Positions 32,772 to 40,407 of a stretch of 64,000 nt of DNA are shown one piece after another. How positions within the stretch are numbered: position 1 is the stretch's first letter; each line of letters opens with the position of its first letter. A model generated the notes under the pieces. It saw nothing but the letters and a program-made list of their open reading frames with translations. It searched no databases and was not told the origin of the DNA. Source of the DNA: Actinomycetes bacterium (GTDB lineage Bacteria; Actinomycetota; Thermoleophilia; Solirubrobacterales; 70-9); contig BOKP01000003.1 in NCBI GenBank assembly GCA_016861045.1, forward strand, positions 1-64,000, read 5' to 3'. Both the position numbers and the translations under genes were made by a program.

Positions 32772-33698
32772 TCAGGAGACGAACGAGATCGCCGCCGGCT
32801 CGACCCCGAGCTCGAGCTCGCCGTGGAGGCCGATCGGGTCGCCGTCGAGCTGCACCGGGAAGCGGCGCCAGCCGCCCTCGGGGTCGCGCGAGGCAGACGC
32901 GATCCGGGCCTCGGTGAGCCCGTCGAAGACGTCGATGCTGCGATGGTCGCCGACGCTGCCGTGCCTGCCGAGGGCGCGGCGGGCGATGAACGGGACGTCG
33001 CGCTGCGCCGCCCGGTGGAGGACGGCGAGCGAGATCGTGCCGTCGTCGATCCGGACCCGCTTCGAGATCCGGACCGGCCGATCGCGGAAGTAGGTGAAGG
33101 GGTCGCTGTTCTGGGCGATCGCGGTGACCCCCTCGGCCTCGCCCTCCGGCGTCTTGACCCGCATCCGCACCGGGTCGCGCAGGTACTCGCCGTAGAAGCC
33201 CCTGACCGCCGCCCACGTGTAGTACCAGGGCCCGAGCCGCTGCTTCATCTGCGGGTGCGAATCGACCTGGCTCGCCGCGGTTGCGTCGAGCCCGGCGCCG
33301 CAGGAGAAGACGAAGCGGCGGCCGTTGGCGACGCCGAGGTCGATCGGGCGCGGGCTGAAGTCGTCGGCGCAGCCGAGCAGGTGCTCGGTGGCGTCGACGA
33401 CGTCGTTGGGGATGCCGAGCGAGCGGGCGACGACGTTCGTCGAGCCGCCGGGCAGGACCGAGACCGGGATCCCGGTGCCGGCGAGGCCGTTGACGACCTC
33501 GTTCAGGGTGCCGTCGCCGCCGAACGCGACGACGATGTCGTAGCCGCCGTCGACGGCCTCGCGGCCGATCTCGGTCGCGTGGTTCTGCGCCTCCGTCGCC
33601 ACCGCCTCGACCTCGTAGCGGCCCTGGAGCGCGTAGACGACGAGGTTCTTGAGCCGGTCGGAGACGGTCGTCGCGTAGGGGTTGACGATGATCAGCAT
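32772..33698 (-). CDS. Diacylglycerol/lipid kinase of the DagK/YegS family
   Basis: A 308-residue soluble lipid kinase. The nucleotide loop FGGDGTLNEVVNG (about 70-82), LPGGSTNVVARSLGIP and a catalytic Asp in the later RIDDGTISLAVL block are typical. The family phosphorylates diacylglycerol, sphingosine or related membrane lipids. The start at ATG 33698 (MLIIVNPYA) is the family start. It lies between a phosphomannomutase and a HIT gene, consistent with envelope lipid or glycolipid precursor metabolism. Confidence 0.9.
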   Translation of the reverse strand: MLIIVNPYATTVSDRLKNLVVYALQGRYEVEAVATEAQNHATEIGREAVDGGYDIVVAFGGDGTLNEVVNGLAGTGIPVSVLPGGSTNVVARSLGIPNDVVDATEHLLGCADDFSPRPIDLGVANGRRFVFSCGAGLDATAASQVDSHPQMKQRLGPWYYTWAAVRGFYGEYLRDPVRMRVKTPEGEAEGVTAIAQNSDPFTYFRDRPVRISKRVRIDDGTISLAVLHRAAQRDVPFIARRALGRHGSVGDHRSIDVFDGLTEARIASASRDPEGGWRRFPVQLDGDPIGLHGELELGVEPAAISFVS

Positions 33699-33748
33699 CC
33701 GCCGCTTCGTCGGCCGCCCGTCGCCCTCGGCGGGCTCGGGGACCGCGC

Positions 33749-35149
33749 TCAGGAGCGGATCGAAGCGAGCACCTCGTCCCGCTTCGCCTCCATGTCCGCC
33801 CGCGAGACGAGCGACTCGAGGTTGAGCCGCAGCAGCGGCTCGGTGTTGGACGGGCGGACGTTGAAGTGCCAATCGGGGTAATCCACCGAGACGCCGTCGA
33901 GCCAGGTGATCTCGGCGTCGGCGTGCGCGGCCGCGATCTCCTTCATCTTCGCCCCGGGGTCGGCGACCTCGGAGTTGATCTCGCCGCTGATGAAGTACTT
34001 GCCGCGCAGCGCGCCGACCAGCTCCGAGAGCCTCCGTCCCGACTTCGAGACGAGCTCGAGGACCAGCAGCGCCGGGATCGTCCCCGAGTCGGCGTCGTAG
34101 AACTGGCGGAAGTAGTAGTGCCCGGAGACCTCACCGGCGAACTCGGCGCCGAGATCCTTCATCGCCCGCTTCATGAACGCGTGCCCGACCCGGTTGACGT
34201 GCGCGCGGCCGCCGTGGGCCGCGACCGTGTCGGGCACGGCCCGGCTGGCCCGGACGTCGTAGAGGATGTCGGCCCCGGGCGCCTTCTCGAGCACGAGCTC
34301 GGCGAGCAGCGCGGTCAAGAAGTCGCCGTCGACGAACTCGCCGCGATCGTCGATGAAGAAGCAGCGGTCGGCGTCGCCGTCCCAGGCGATCCCGAGGTCG
34401 GCGCCCTCGGAGCGGACCCGCGCGATGACGAGCTCACGGTTCTCGGGCAGAAGCGGGTTCGGCTCGTGGTCGGGGAACTCGCCGTCCGGGGTCCAGTACA
34501 TGGTCACGAGCTCGATCGGGAGCCGGTCGAGCAGCGGCCCGACCATCTCGCCCGCCATCCCGTTGCCGCCGTCGGCGACGACCTTGAGCGGGCGTACCGC
34601 CGCGACGTCGATGAACGAGAGCGCGCGCTCGCGGAACTCGGGCGCGATGTCGACCTCCGCGACGGCCCCGCCGCCCGCCGGGTCGCCGAGGCCCGCGAGG
34701 ATCAGGTCGCGGATCGCGCCGATACCGGTCTCGCCGGAGAGCGCGAGCGCGCCCTCGCGGACGAGCTTGACCCCCGTATAGGCCTTCGGGTTGTGCGACG
34801 CGGTGACCATCGCGCCGCCGTCTAGCCCGCGGGCGCCGACGAGGAAGTAGAGCATCTCGGTGCCGACCATCCCCGCGTCGAGGACCTCGGCCCCCTCGGC
34901 CACCAGTCCGGCGCGGAGCCTCGCCGCCATCTCCGGGGCCTGCAGGCGCATGTCGCGCCCGACTCCGACCCGGAGCTCGCCAGGGCTCTTCCCGCGCAGG
35001 TCGGCCAGCACCCGCGCGAAGGCGCGGCCGATCAGGTAGGCGGTGTCGCCGTCCATCTCCTCGCCATGGACGCCGCGGACGTCGTAGGCCTTGAAGATCG
35101 CGGGGCGGACCGCGCCGGGACCGCCGCGTTCGGCGGCCGTCGCGCTCAA
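33749..35149 (-). CDS. manB: Phosphomannomutase/phosphoglucomutase
   Basis: A 466-residue alpha-D-phosphohexomutase that interconverts hexose 6- and 1-phosphates to supply GDP-mannose or UDP-glucose precursors. Four domains are marked by the phosphoserine loop TASHNPKAYTGVKL, the magnesium loop AWDGDADR, the sugar loop GEVSGHYYFR and the phosphate loop RPSNTEPLLRL. The start is a TTG at 35149 that overlaps the stop of the upstream HIT gene as TTGA; no other start fits before IFKAYDVRG. Confidence 0.94.
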   Translation of the reverse strand: MSATAAERGGPGAVRPAIFKAYDVRGVHGEEMDGDTAYLIGRAFARVLADLRGKSPGELRVGVGRDMRLQAPEMAARLRAGLVAEGAEVLDAGMVGTEMLYFLVGARGLDGGAMVTASHNPKAYTGVKLVREGALALSGETGIGAIRDLILAGLGDPAGGGAVAEVDIAPEFRERALSFIDVAAVRPLKVVADGGNGMAGEMVGPLLDRLPIELVTMYWTPDGEFPDHEPNPLLPENRELVIARVRSEGADLGIAWDGDADRCFFIDDRGEFVDGDFLTALLAELVLEKAPGADILYDVRASRAVPDTVAAHGGRAHVNRVGHAFMKRAMKDLGAEFAGEVSGHYYFRQFYDADSGTIPALLVLELVSKSGRRLSELVGALRGKYFISGEINSEVADPGAKMKEIAAAHADAEITWLDGVSVDYPDWHFNVRPSNTEPLLRLNLESLVSRADMEAKRDEVLASIRS

Positions 35150-35631
35150 GCGAAGCCTCCCTCGAGGGCGTCGTAGCTGTCCTCGAGCGACTGCGGCATC
35201 ACCCGCGTGTCCGCGAGAACCGGCATGTAGTTGGTGTCGCCCGCCCAGCGGGGCACGACGTGGAGGTGGATGTGCCCCTCGACCCCGGCGCCGGCGACGC
35301 GGCCCTGGTTGACGCCGACGTTGAATCCCTCCGGGCCGTAGGCCTCCTCGATCCGGCGCATCGCCCGCTGGGCGAGGCCCATCATCTCCGCGGCCGCCTC
35401 GGGGTCGAGGTCCTGGAGCCGGCCGAGGTGCTCGAAGGGCGCCACCATCAGGTGCCCGTTCGTGTACGGGTAGAGGTTGAGGATCACGTAGCAGCGGTCG
35501 CCGCGATGGACGATCAGGCTCTCGCGGTCGTCGCCGGCCGCCGGCTTCGCGCAGAACACGCACTGGTCGGACTTGTTCGCGTCGGTCACGTATCGGAGGC
35601 GCCAGGGCGCCCAGATCCTGTCGGAGGGCAT
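35146..35631 (-). CDS. HIT family protein, Ap4A-phosphorylase-like branch, copy 1
   Basis: A 161-residue HIT protein with CVFCAKP, NGHLMVAPFEH and the triad HIHLHVV. It begins MPSDRIWAPWRLRYV, typical of actinobacterial proteins of the Rv2613c type with Ap4A phosphorylase activity. It is the first gene of the minus-strand run and overlaps manB by 4 bases. A TAGGAT -10 box ends 8 bases before its ATG. Confidence 0.93.
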   Translation of the reverse strand: MPSDRIWAPWRLRYVTDANKSDQCVFCAKPAAGDDRESLIVHRGDRCYVILNLYPYTNGHLMVAPFEHLGRLQDLDPEAAAEMMGLAQRAMRRIEEAYGPEGFNVGVNQGRVAGAGVEGHIHLHVVPRWAGDTNYMPVLADTRVMPQSLEDSYDALEGGFA

Positions 35632-35639
35632 CCGCGCTG

Positions 35640-35645
35640 ATCCTA
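35640..35645 (-). promoter_or_regulatory. -10 box TAGGAT of the HIT-manB operon
   Basis: Minus-strand hexamer ending 8 bases before the HIT start; leaderless transcript likely. Confidence 0.5.
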
Positions 35646-35720
35646 TTGCGACGCCGCCCCCGATCACCGTCTCATCGCGAGCCGCGTCCCGGCCCGCCGC
35701 GGGACGGGCCCGGGGCCGGC

Positions 35721-36728
35721 TCAGAGCCAGCCGCGACGGCGGAAGTAGGTCAGCATCGCGACGAGGATCACCGCCATCGCCGCGAGCACGAGGTAGAAGT
35801 CGAACGAGTCGCCCTCGCCGGGGACGCCCACGTTCATCCCCCAGATGCTCGCGATCAGCGTCAGCGGCAGGACGATCACGCTGATCGCGGTGAGCACGCG
35901 CAGGATCTCGTTCACGCGGTGGTTGAGGACCGACTCGTTCGTGTCCTCGAGGCCCTCGATCACCTCCTTGTAGTTCTCGAGCATGTCCCAGATCCGCTCG
36001 TGGGCGTCGACGATGTCGTCGAAGTAGATCTCGATGTCGAGGTCGGGCGCGAGGAAGCGCTGCTTGTAGTTCTCGAGGTCGCGCAGCACCGGGCGCTGGG
36101 GACGGATCACCTTGCGGAAGTTGATGATCTCCTGCTTCGCCTTCGAGATGTCGCGGACGACCTCCTCGGAGCGCTCCTCGGTGAAGATGTCGTCCTCGAT
36201 CGCGTCGAGCTTGTTGCCGATCTTGCGCAGCATCGGGAAGCAGTAGTCGAAGCTGTCGTCGACGATCCGGTACAGCAGGTAGCCGGAGCCGCGCGCGAAC
36301 AGCTTGCCCCGGAAGTCCTCGTCGACGCGAACGCGCTCGAACAGGTACTCGACCGGCTGCAGCTCCTGGTTCGGGATCGTGATCACGAAGTCGGGGCCGA
36401 CGAACATGTCGAGCTCGCCGGTGTTGAGCCGCCCGACTGCCGAGTCGAACACCGGCAGGTGCAGGACGATGAACAGGTAGTCGGGGTACTCGTCGATCTT
36501 CGGCCGCTGGTTGCGCGAGGCGACATCCTCGAGGTCGAGCGCGTGGAAGTCGAAGTGCTCGAGCAGCCAGCTCCACTCGACCGCGGTCGGCCGCTCGATG
36601 TGGACCCAGCGGAGGCCGGCGCCCTCGGTGATCTCGACGTTGGGCTCAGTCGCCGTCGCGGGCGCGGTGACGACCGGCTCGGGGGCACGCACGGTGCGCC
36701 GCAGCCTCGGCTTCGGAAGGCTCGGCAT
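35721..36728 (-). CDS. corA: CorA-family Mg2+/Co2+ transporter
   Basis: A 335-residue CorA-like channel. The large cytoplasmic N-terminal domain (about 40-265) contains the long helices FRKVIRPQRPVLRDLENYKQ and ends in two membrane helices with the signature GMN (in SIWGMNVGVPGE) between them, as in pentameric CorA channels. GAGGAAA upstream of ATG 36728 is a fair ribosome binding site. Divergent from the SAM-riboswitch gene. Confidence 0.92.
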   Translation of the reverse strand: MPSLPKPRLRRTVRAPEPVVTAPATATEPNVEITEGAGLRWVHIERPTAVEWSWLLEHFDFHALDLEDVASRNQRPKIDEYPDYLFIVLHLPVFDSAVGRLNTGELDMFVGPDFVITIPNQELQPVEYLFERVRVDEDFRGKLFARGSGYLLYRIVDDSFDYCFPMLRKIGNKLDAIEDDIFTEERSEEVVRDISKAKQEIINFRKVIRPQRPVLRDLENYKQRFLAPDLDIEIYFDDIVDAHERIWDMLENYKEVIEGLEDTNESVLNHRVNEILRVLTAISVIVLPLTLIASIWGMNVGVPGEGDSFDFYLVLAAMAVILVAMLTYFRRRGWL

Positions 36729-36816
36729 CGCTTTCCTCGGTGGCGTCGCTGGCGTCCACGGGGCCAAGACTACGGGACGGGGGCGCCGATCCGGCCGCGA
36801 CGGCGGACGCGGCTGG

Positions 36817-36822
36817 TATATT
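36817..36822 (+). promoter_or_regulatory. -10 box TATATT of the riboswitch transcript
   Basis: A near-consensus -10 lying 18 bases before the riboswitch P1 helix; no clear -35. Expected start of transcription is around 36829. Confidence 0.6.
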
Positions 36823-36840
36823 GCGGGGCACATAGACCGC

Positions 36841-36954
36841 CACATCGAGAGGGGTGGAGGGAACTGGCCCGATGAAACCCCGGCAACCCCCCAAGGACGA
36901 CGTCCGACGGGGAAAGGTGCCAAGTCCAACAGGCGACCAGCCTGGGAGATGTGA
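36841..36954 (+). promoter_or_regulatory. SAM-I (S-box) riboswitch aptamer
   Basis: The conserved core of SAM-I is present in order: the GAGAGGGG and GGAGGGAACTGGCCC blocks, GATGAAACC with CCGGCAACC, AAAGGTGCCAAGTCC, and the closing GGGAGATGTG. P1 pairs CACATC (36841-36846) with GATGTG (36948-36953). SAM-I aptamers bind S-adenosylmethionine and turn off methionine-related genes. Directly downstream comes a terminator, so SAM binding should stop transcription of the threonine-synthase-like gene and its partner. Confidence 0.96.
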
Positions 36955-36970
36955 GTGGAAGTCCCACTCG

Positions 36971-37001
36971 GACCTCTGCTCACACCGGCAGAGGTCTTTT
37001 T
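36971..37001 (+). terminator. Riboswitch-controlled intrinsic terminator
   Basis: A perfect 9-bp stem GACCTCTGC/GCAGAGGTC with an 8-base loop is followed by five T. It is the only textbook intrinsic terminator seen in the window and lies between the aptamer and the gene. GTGAG of the P1 3' strand can pair with CTCAC at 36979-36983 next to the terminator stem, a candidate switching contact. A separate GAGTGG/CCACTC hairpin lies between aptamer and terminator. Confidence 0.9.
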
Positions 37002-37038
37002 CGTAGGTAGCAATCGAGATGGGACGAGGAGCGATCAG

Positions 37039-38295
37039 ATGACAGTCACGGGGCTCAGTTGCAAGGAGTGCGGGACCGAGTACCCGCTCGAGGCCCTCTA
37101 CGTGTGCGATCGCTGCTTCGGCCCGCTCGAGGTGGGATACGACCACGCCGGGATCGACGCCGGCTCGGCCCGGCGCCGGATCCAGGCCGGCAGCAGCGGC
37201 ATCTGGCGCTACGCCGACTTCCTCCCGTTCGCTTCACCGCCGACCAGCGCGATCGAGCCCGGCCTGACCCCGCTCGTTCGCGCCGACCGGCTCGCCGAGC
37301 AGCTCGGCGTCGGCGAGGTCTGGATCAAGAACGACGCCGCGAACCCGACCCACAGCTTCAAGGACCGGGTGGTCGCCGTCGCTCTCGCCAAGGCGCTCGA
37401 GCTCGGCTTCGACACGGTCGCCTGCGCATCGACCGGCAATCTCGCCAACGCGGTCGCGGCCCACGCCGCGGCGGCCGGCATCGACTCCTACGTCTTCGTG
37501 CCGGCCAACCTCGAGGAGCAGAAGCTGCTCGCCACCGGCGTCTACGGGACGACCCTGGTCGGCGTCGAGGGCAACTACGACGACGTCAACCGCCTCTGCA
37601 CCGAGCTCGCGGCGGAGCGCGGGTGGGCCTTCGTCAACGTCAACGTGCGCCCCTACTACGCGGAGGGGTCGAAGACGCTCGCCTACGAGACCGTCGAGCA
37701 GCTCGGCTGGCGGCTTCCCGACCGGGTCGTCTGCCCGATCGCGTCCGGCTCGCTGTTCACGAAGATCGGCCGCGGGTTCGAGGAGTGGCGCTCGCTCGGC
37801 CTCGTCGCCGGCGGGCTCCCCATCTTCCACGGCGCCCAGGCGGCCGGGTGCGGGCCGGTGGCGGCCGCCTTCGCCGACGGCGACGACGTCTGCCGTCCGG
37901 TGCGCCCCGACACGATCGCCAAGAGCCTCGCGATCGGCGATCCCGCCGACGGGCCCTACGCGCTCGATCTCGCCCGTACCAGCGGCGGCTCGATCGACGC
38001 CGTCAGCGACGACGAGATCAGGGCCGGGATCCGGCTGCTCGCCGAGACCACGGGGATCTTCACCGAGACCGCCGGCGGAGTCACGGCGGCGACGCTGGCC
38101 AAGCTCGCCGATCGCGGCGAGATCGGCGCCGACGACAGCGTCGTCGTCTACATCACCGGCGAGGGGCTGAAGACGCTCGACGCCGTCCGCGAGGGGTTCG
38201 CGATGCACGAGATCGAGCCGACGCTGGAGTCGTTCGCCGCGCATGTGCCCGAGCGCGGCGCCGTCGCCGCGCCGGCCTTGACCCGGATGATCTAG
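37039..38295 (+). CDS. thrC: Threonine-synthase-like PLP enzyme with N-terminal zinc ribbon
   Basis: A 418-residue fold-type II PLP enzyme. Residues 6-30 hold CKEC and CDRC pairs (Cys8, 11, 23, 26), a zinc ribbon found in one branch of threonine synthases. The PLP lysine is Lys108 in NPTHSFKDR, with ASTGNLANAVAAHA after it, as in ThrC, which turns O-phosphohomoserine into threonine. Control by a SAM riboswitch and a sulfur-carrier gene 32 bases downstream are odd for plain threonine synthesis; a sulfhydrylase role on O-phosphohomoserine is an alternative. GGACGAGGA is the ribosome binding site for ATG 37039. Confidence 0.88.
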   Translation: MTVTGLSCKECGTEYPLEALYVCDRCFGPLEVGYDHAGIDAGSARRRIQAGSSGIWRYADFLPFASPPTSAIEPGLTPLVRADRLAEQLGVGEVWIKNDAANPTHSFKDRVVAVALAKALELGFDTVACASTGNLANAVAAHAAAAGIDSYVFVPANLEEQKLLATGVYGTTLVGVEGNYDDVNRLCTELAAERGWAFVNVNVRPYYAEGSKTLAYETVEQLGWRLPDRVVCPIASGSLFTKIGRGFEEWRSLGLVAGGLPIFHGAQAAGCGPVAAAFADGDDVCRPVRPDTIAKSLAIGDPADGPYALDLARTSGGSIDAVSDDEIRAGIRLLAETTGIFTETAGGVTAATLAKLADRGEIGADDSVVVYITGEGLKTLDAVREGFAMHEIEPTLESFAAHVPERGAVAAPALTRMI

Positions 38296-38327
38296 GTTTC
38301 CGCCAGGAACCGGCGAAGCGAGCGCAG

Positions 38328-38600
38328 ATGGCAGTCAAGGTGAAGATCCCCGCCCAGCTCCGGCCCGCCACCGGCGGCGAGGGAGAGATCGAGGTCGAGG
38401 CGGAGACGGTGGGCGGCGCGCTCGATGCGGTCTTCGCCAAGCACGACGGGCTGCGCGAGCGGATCACCGAGGACGGAGACCTCCGTCGCTTCGTCAACGT
38501 CTACGTCTCCGGCGAGGACATCCGCTTCCAGGACGGCCTCGAGACCGCCGTCGAGGACGGCGCCGAGGTGACGATCCTGCCCGCGGTCGCCGGCGGCTGA
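38328..38600 (+). CDS. ThiS/MoaD-like ubiquitin-fold sulfur carrier protein
   Basis: A 90-residue beta-grasp protein (VKVKIPAQLRPATGG..., VNVYVSGEDIRFQDGLETAV, EVTILPAVAGG). It ends exactly in Gly-Gly, the tail that is adenylated and thiocarboxylated in ThiS, MoaD, CysO and HcyS. CysO of Mycobacterium delivers sulfur to O-phosphoserine on CysM; HcyS of Wolinella does so for homocysteine. Its position behind a SAM riboswitch and a ThrC-like enzyme suggests a methionine-related role. No activating E1-like enzyme or JAMM protease lies in the window. Confidence 0.9.
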   Translation: MAVKVKIPAQLRPATGGEGEIEVEAETVGGALDAVFAKHDGLRERITEDGDLRRFVNVYVSGEDIRFQDGLETAVEDGAEVTILPAVAGG

Positions 38601-38608
38601 CGCCGCCG

Positions 38609-39352
38609 GTGCCTGTGCCGGAGCGGGACGAGACCGTCGCCATCCTCTGCGGGGGCCGCGGCGCCCGCCTGCAGGAGCGGACGCACGCGATCCCGAAGGC
38701 GCTGGTCGAGATCGGCGGCCGGCCGATCCTCTGGCACGTGATCCGGATCTACGCCGCCCACGGGTTCCGCCGCTTTCTCCTGCTGACCGGCTACCGGGGC
38801 GAGATGATCGCCGGCTTCGCCGGCGCCGAGCGCTGGCCCGGGGGCGTCGCGATCGAGTGCCTGCCGACCGGGGAGGAGACCCCGACCGGCGGCCGCCTGG
38901 CGCTCGCGGCGGACCGGCTCGGGGGCGACACGTTCGCGGTCGCCTACAGCGACGGGGTCGCCGACATCGACCTCGGCGCGGCCCTCGCCCGGCATCGGGG
39001 GGGCGGCGCGGCGGCGACGATGGCCCTCGTCCGCCCGCGATCGCAGTGGGGCGTGGCGATGGTCGACGACGACGATCGCGTCCGCGGCTTCGTCGAGAAG
39101 CCCCGGATGGAGCAGTGGGTGAACGCCGGGTTCATGTTCCTCGAGCCCGCCGCCCTCGGGTACGTGGGTCGCGATTCGGTCCTCGAGCGCGAGCCGCTCG
39201 AGCGCCTCGCCGCGGCCGGGGAGCTGGGCGGCTTCCGGCACGAGGGCTTCTGGGACTGCATGGACACCTACAAGGACGCGGTGATGCTGAACGACCTCTG
39301 GCGCTCGGGGGCGGCCCCGTGGCGGATCTGGGAGACGGCCGCGGTCGGATGA
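38609..39352 (+). CDS. rfbF: Glucose-1-phosphate cytidylyltransferase-like nucleotidyltransferase
   Basis: A 247-residue sugar nucleotidyltransferase. The start ILCGGRGARLQERTHAIPKALVEIGGRPILWHVIRIYAAHG follows the RfbF layout (GGxGxRL loop and the PK and GGRPILWH motifs), with FAVAYSDGVADID as the metal Asp and WVNAGFMFLEP later. RfbF makes CDP-glucose from CTP and glucose 1-phosphate. GTG at 38609 or 38615. The stop overlaps the next gene (ATGA), an epimerase/dehydratase of the same pathway. Confidence 0.85.
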   Translation: MPVPERDETVAILCGGRGARLQERTHAIPKALVEIGGRPILWHVIRIYAAHGFRRFLLLTGYRGEMIAGFAGAERWPGGVAIECLPTGEETPTGGRLALAADRLGGDTFAVAYSDGVADIDLGAALARHRGGGAAATMALVRPRSQWGVAMVDDDDRVRGFVEKPRMEQWVNAGFMFLEPAALGYVGRDSVLEREPLERLAAAGELGGFRHEGFWDCMDTYKDAVMLNDLWRSGAAPWRIWETAAVG

Positions 39353-40320
39353 GGAAGGCGCTGGTGACCGGCGGCCGCGGGTTCGTCGGCGGCTGGCTCT
39401 GCGCGGCGCTGCTCGACCGCGGCGTCGCGGTCGTCTCGCTGGACCGGCGCGGCGCGCGCGAGCGGCCCTCGACGCTGGAGCTGCTCGGGATCGACGGCCG
39501 CATCGCCGAGGAGCACGGGTCGCTCCTCGACCGCGGCCTGCTCGACCGCGTCCTCGCCGAGCACGAGGTCGATGCGGTCTTCCACCTCGCCGCGGAGACG
39601 ATCGTGGGTACCGCGCGCCGGGATCCCGCGGGCGCGTTCGACGCGAACGTGCGCGGCACCTGGACGGTGCTCGAAGCATGCCGCCGACGCGGCCTCCAGC
39701 GCGTCGTCGTCGCCTCCTCCGACAAGGCATACGGGGCCAGCGAGCAGCTCCCCTACCGGGAGGAGGCCCCGCTGCTTCCGACCGCTCCCTACGAGGCGTC
39801 GAAGGCCGCGGCGGATCTGATCGCCCGCAGCTACTGGCCCAGCTTCGGGCTGCCGGTGGCGGTGACCCGGTTCGCCAACATCTACGGCGGCGGCGACCTC
39901 AACTTCTCCCGGCTCGTGCCCGAGGCGGCGATCGCCGCGATCGAGGGTCGGGCGCCGGTGCTGCGCTCCGACGGCTCCCCGCTCCGCGACCTGCTCCACG
40001 TCGAGGATGCGGCCGCCGCCTACCTCGCGATCGCCGATCACCTCGACCGCGACGGGGTTCGCGGCGAGGCCTTCAACGCGGGCGGCGAGCGCCCCTACGG
40101 CGTGCTCGAGATCGTCGCGACGATCGCCCGTCTCGCCGGCACCGGCGTCGAGCCCGAGATCCGCGGCGCCGGCAACCCGGCGGGTGAGATCGACCGCCAG
40201 TACGTCGACGCGTCGAAGCTTCGCGAGCGCTGCGGCTGGAAGCCCCGGGTCGGGCTCGAGGAAGGGCTGGCCAGAACGTTGGAGTGGTACCGCTCGCACC
40301 CGGGGGCAAGGCCGCGCTGA
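39349..40320 (+). CDS. rfbG: NAD-dependent sugar dehydratase/epimerase, CDP-glucose 4,6-dehydratase-like
   Basis: A 323-residue extended SDR enzyme. The Rossmann loop GGRGFVGGWL is at 7-16, catalytic SSDKAYGAS and YEASK (Tyr and Lys) follow, and FANIYGGGDLNFSRLVPE matches the sugar-binding loop of RfbG-type enzymes. The preceding RfbF-like gene makes CDP-glucose, so the product is probably CDP-4-keto-6-deoxyglucose for a cell-surface glycan. Downstream deoxysugar genes are absent. The epimerase subfamily is less certain than the fold. Confidence 0.8.
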   Translation: MRKALVTGGRGFVGGWLCAALLDRGVAVVSLDRRGARERPSTLELLGIDGRIAEEHGSLLDRGLLDRVLAEHEVDAVFHLAAETIVGTARRDPAGAFDANVRGTWTVLEACRRRGLQRVVVASSDKAYGASEQLPYREEAPLLPTAPYEASKAAADLIARSYWPSFGLPVAVTRFANIYGGGDLNFSRLVPEAAIAAIEGRAPVLRSDGSPLRDLLHVEDAAAAYLAIADHLDRDGVRGEAFNAGGERPYGVLEIVATIARLAGTGVEPEIRGAGNPAGEIDRQYVDASKLRERCGWKPRVGLEEGLARTLEWYRSHPGARPR

Positions 40321-40324
40321 GGGT

Positions 40325-40400
40325 GGAGGGGCGGCGAGCAGCCCGCTCGCTGCGCCGCCCGCTGGCGGCATTCGCCGCGAAGCCGCCCGCCGGCCCCCGG
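40325..40400. repeat. Interspersed GC-rich repeat, copy C
   Basis: GAGCAGCCCGCTCGCTGCG and inverted GCCGCCCGC/GCGGCG words between two convergent genes; shares GCAGCCCGCTCGCT with the block at 20880. It may also act as a bidirectional transcription stop. Confidence 0.45.
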
Positions 40401-40407
40401 CCACCGC

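Noticed and set aside
36955-37038. Upstream extension of the threonine-synthase-like gene into the riboswitch
   Set aside because: The added residues would be encoded by the terminator hairpin; ATG 37039 has a ribosome binding site and begins the zinc ribbon.
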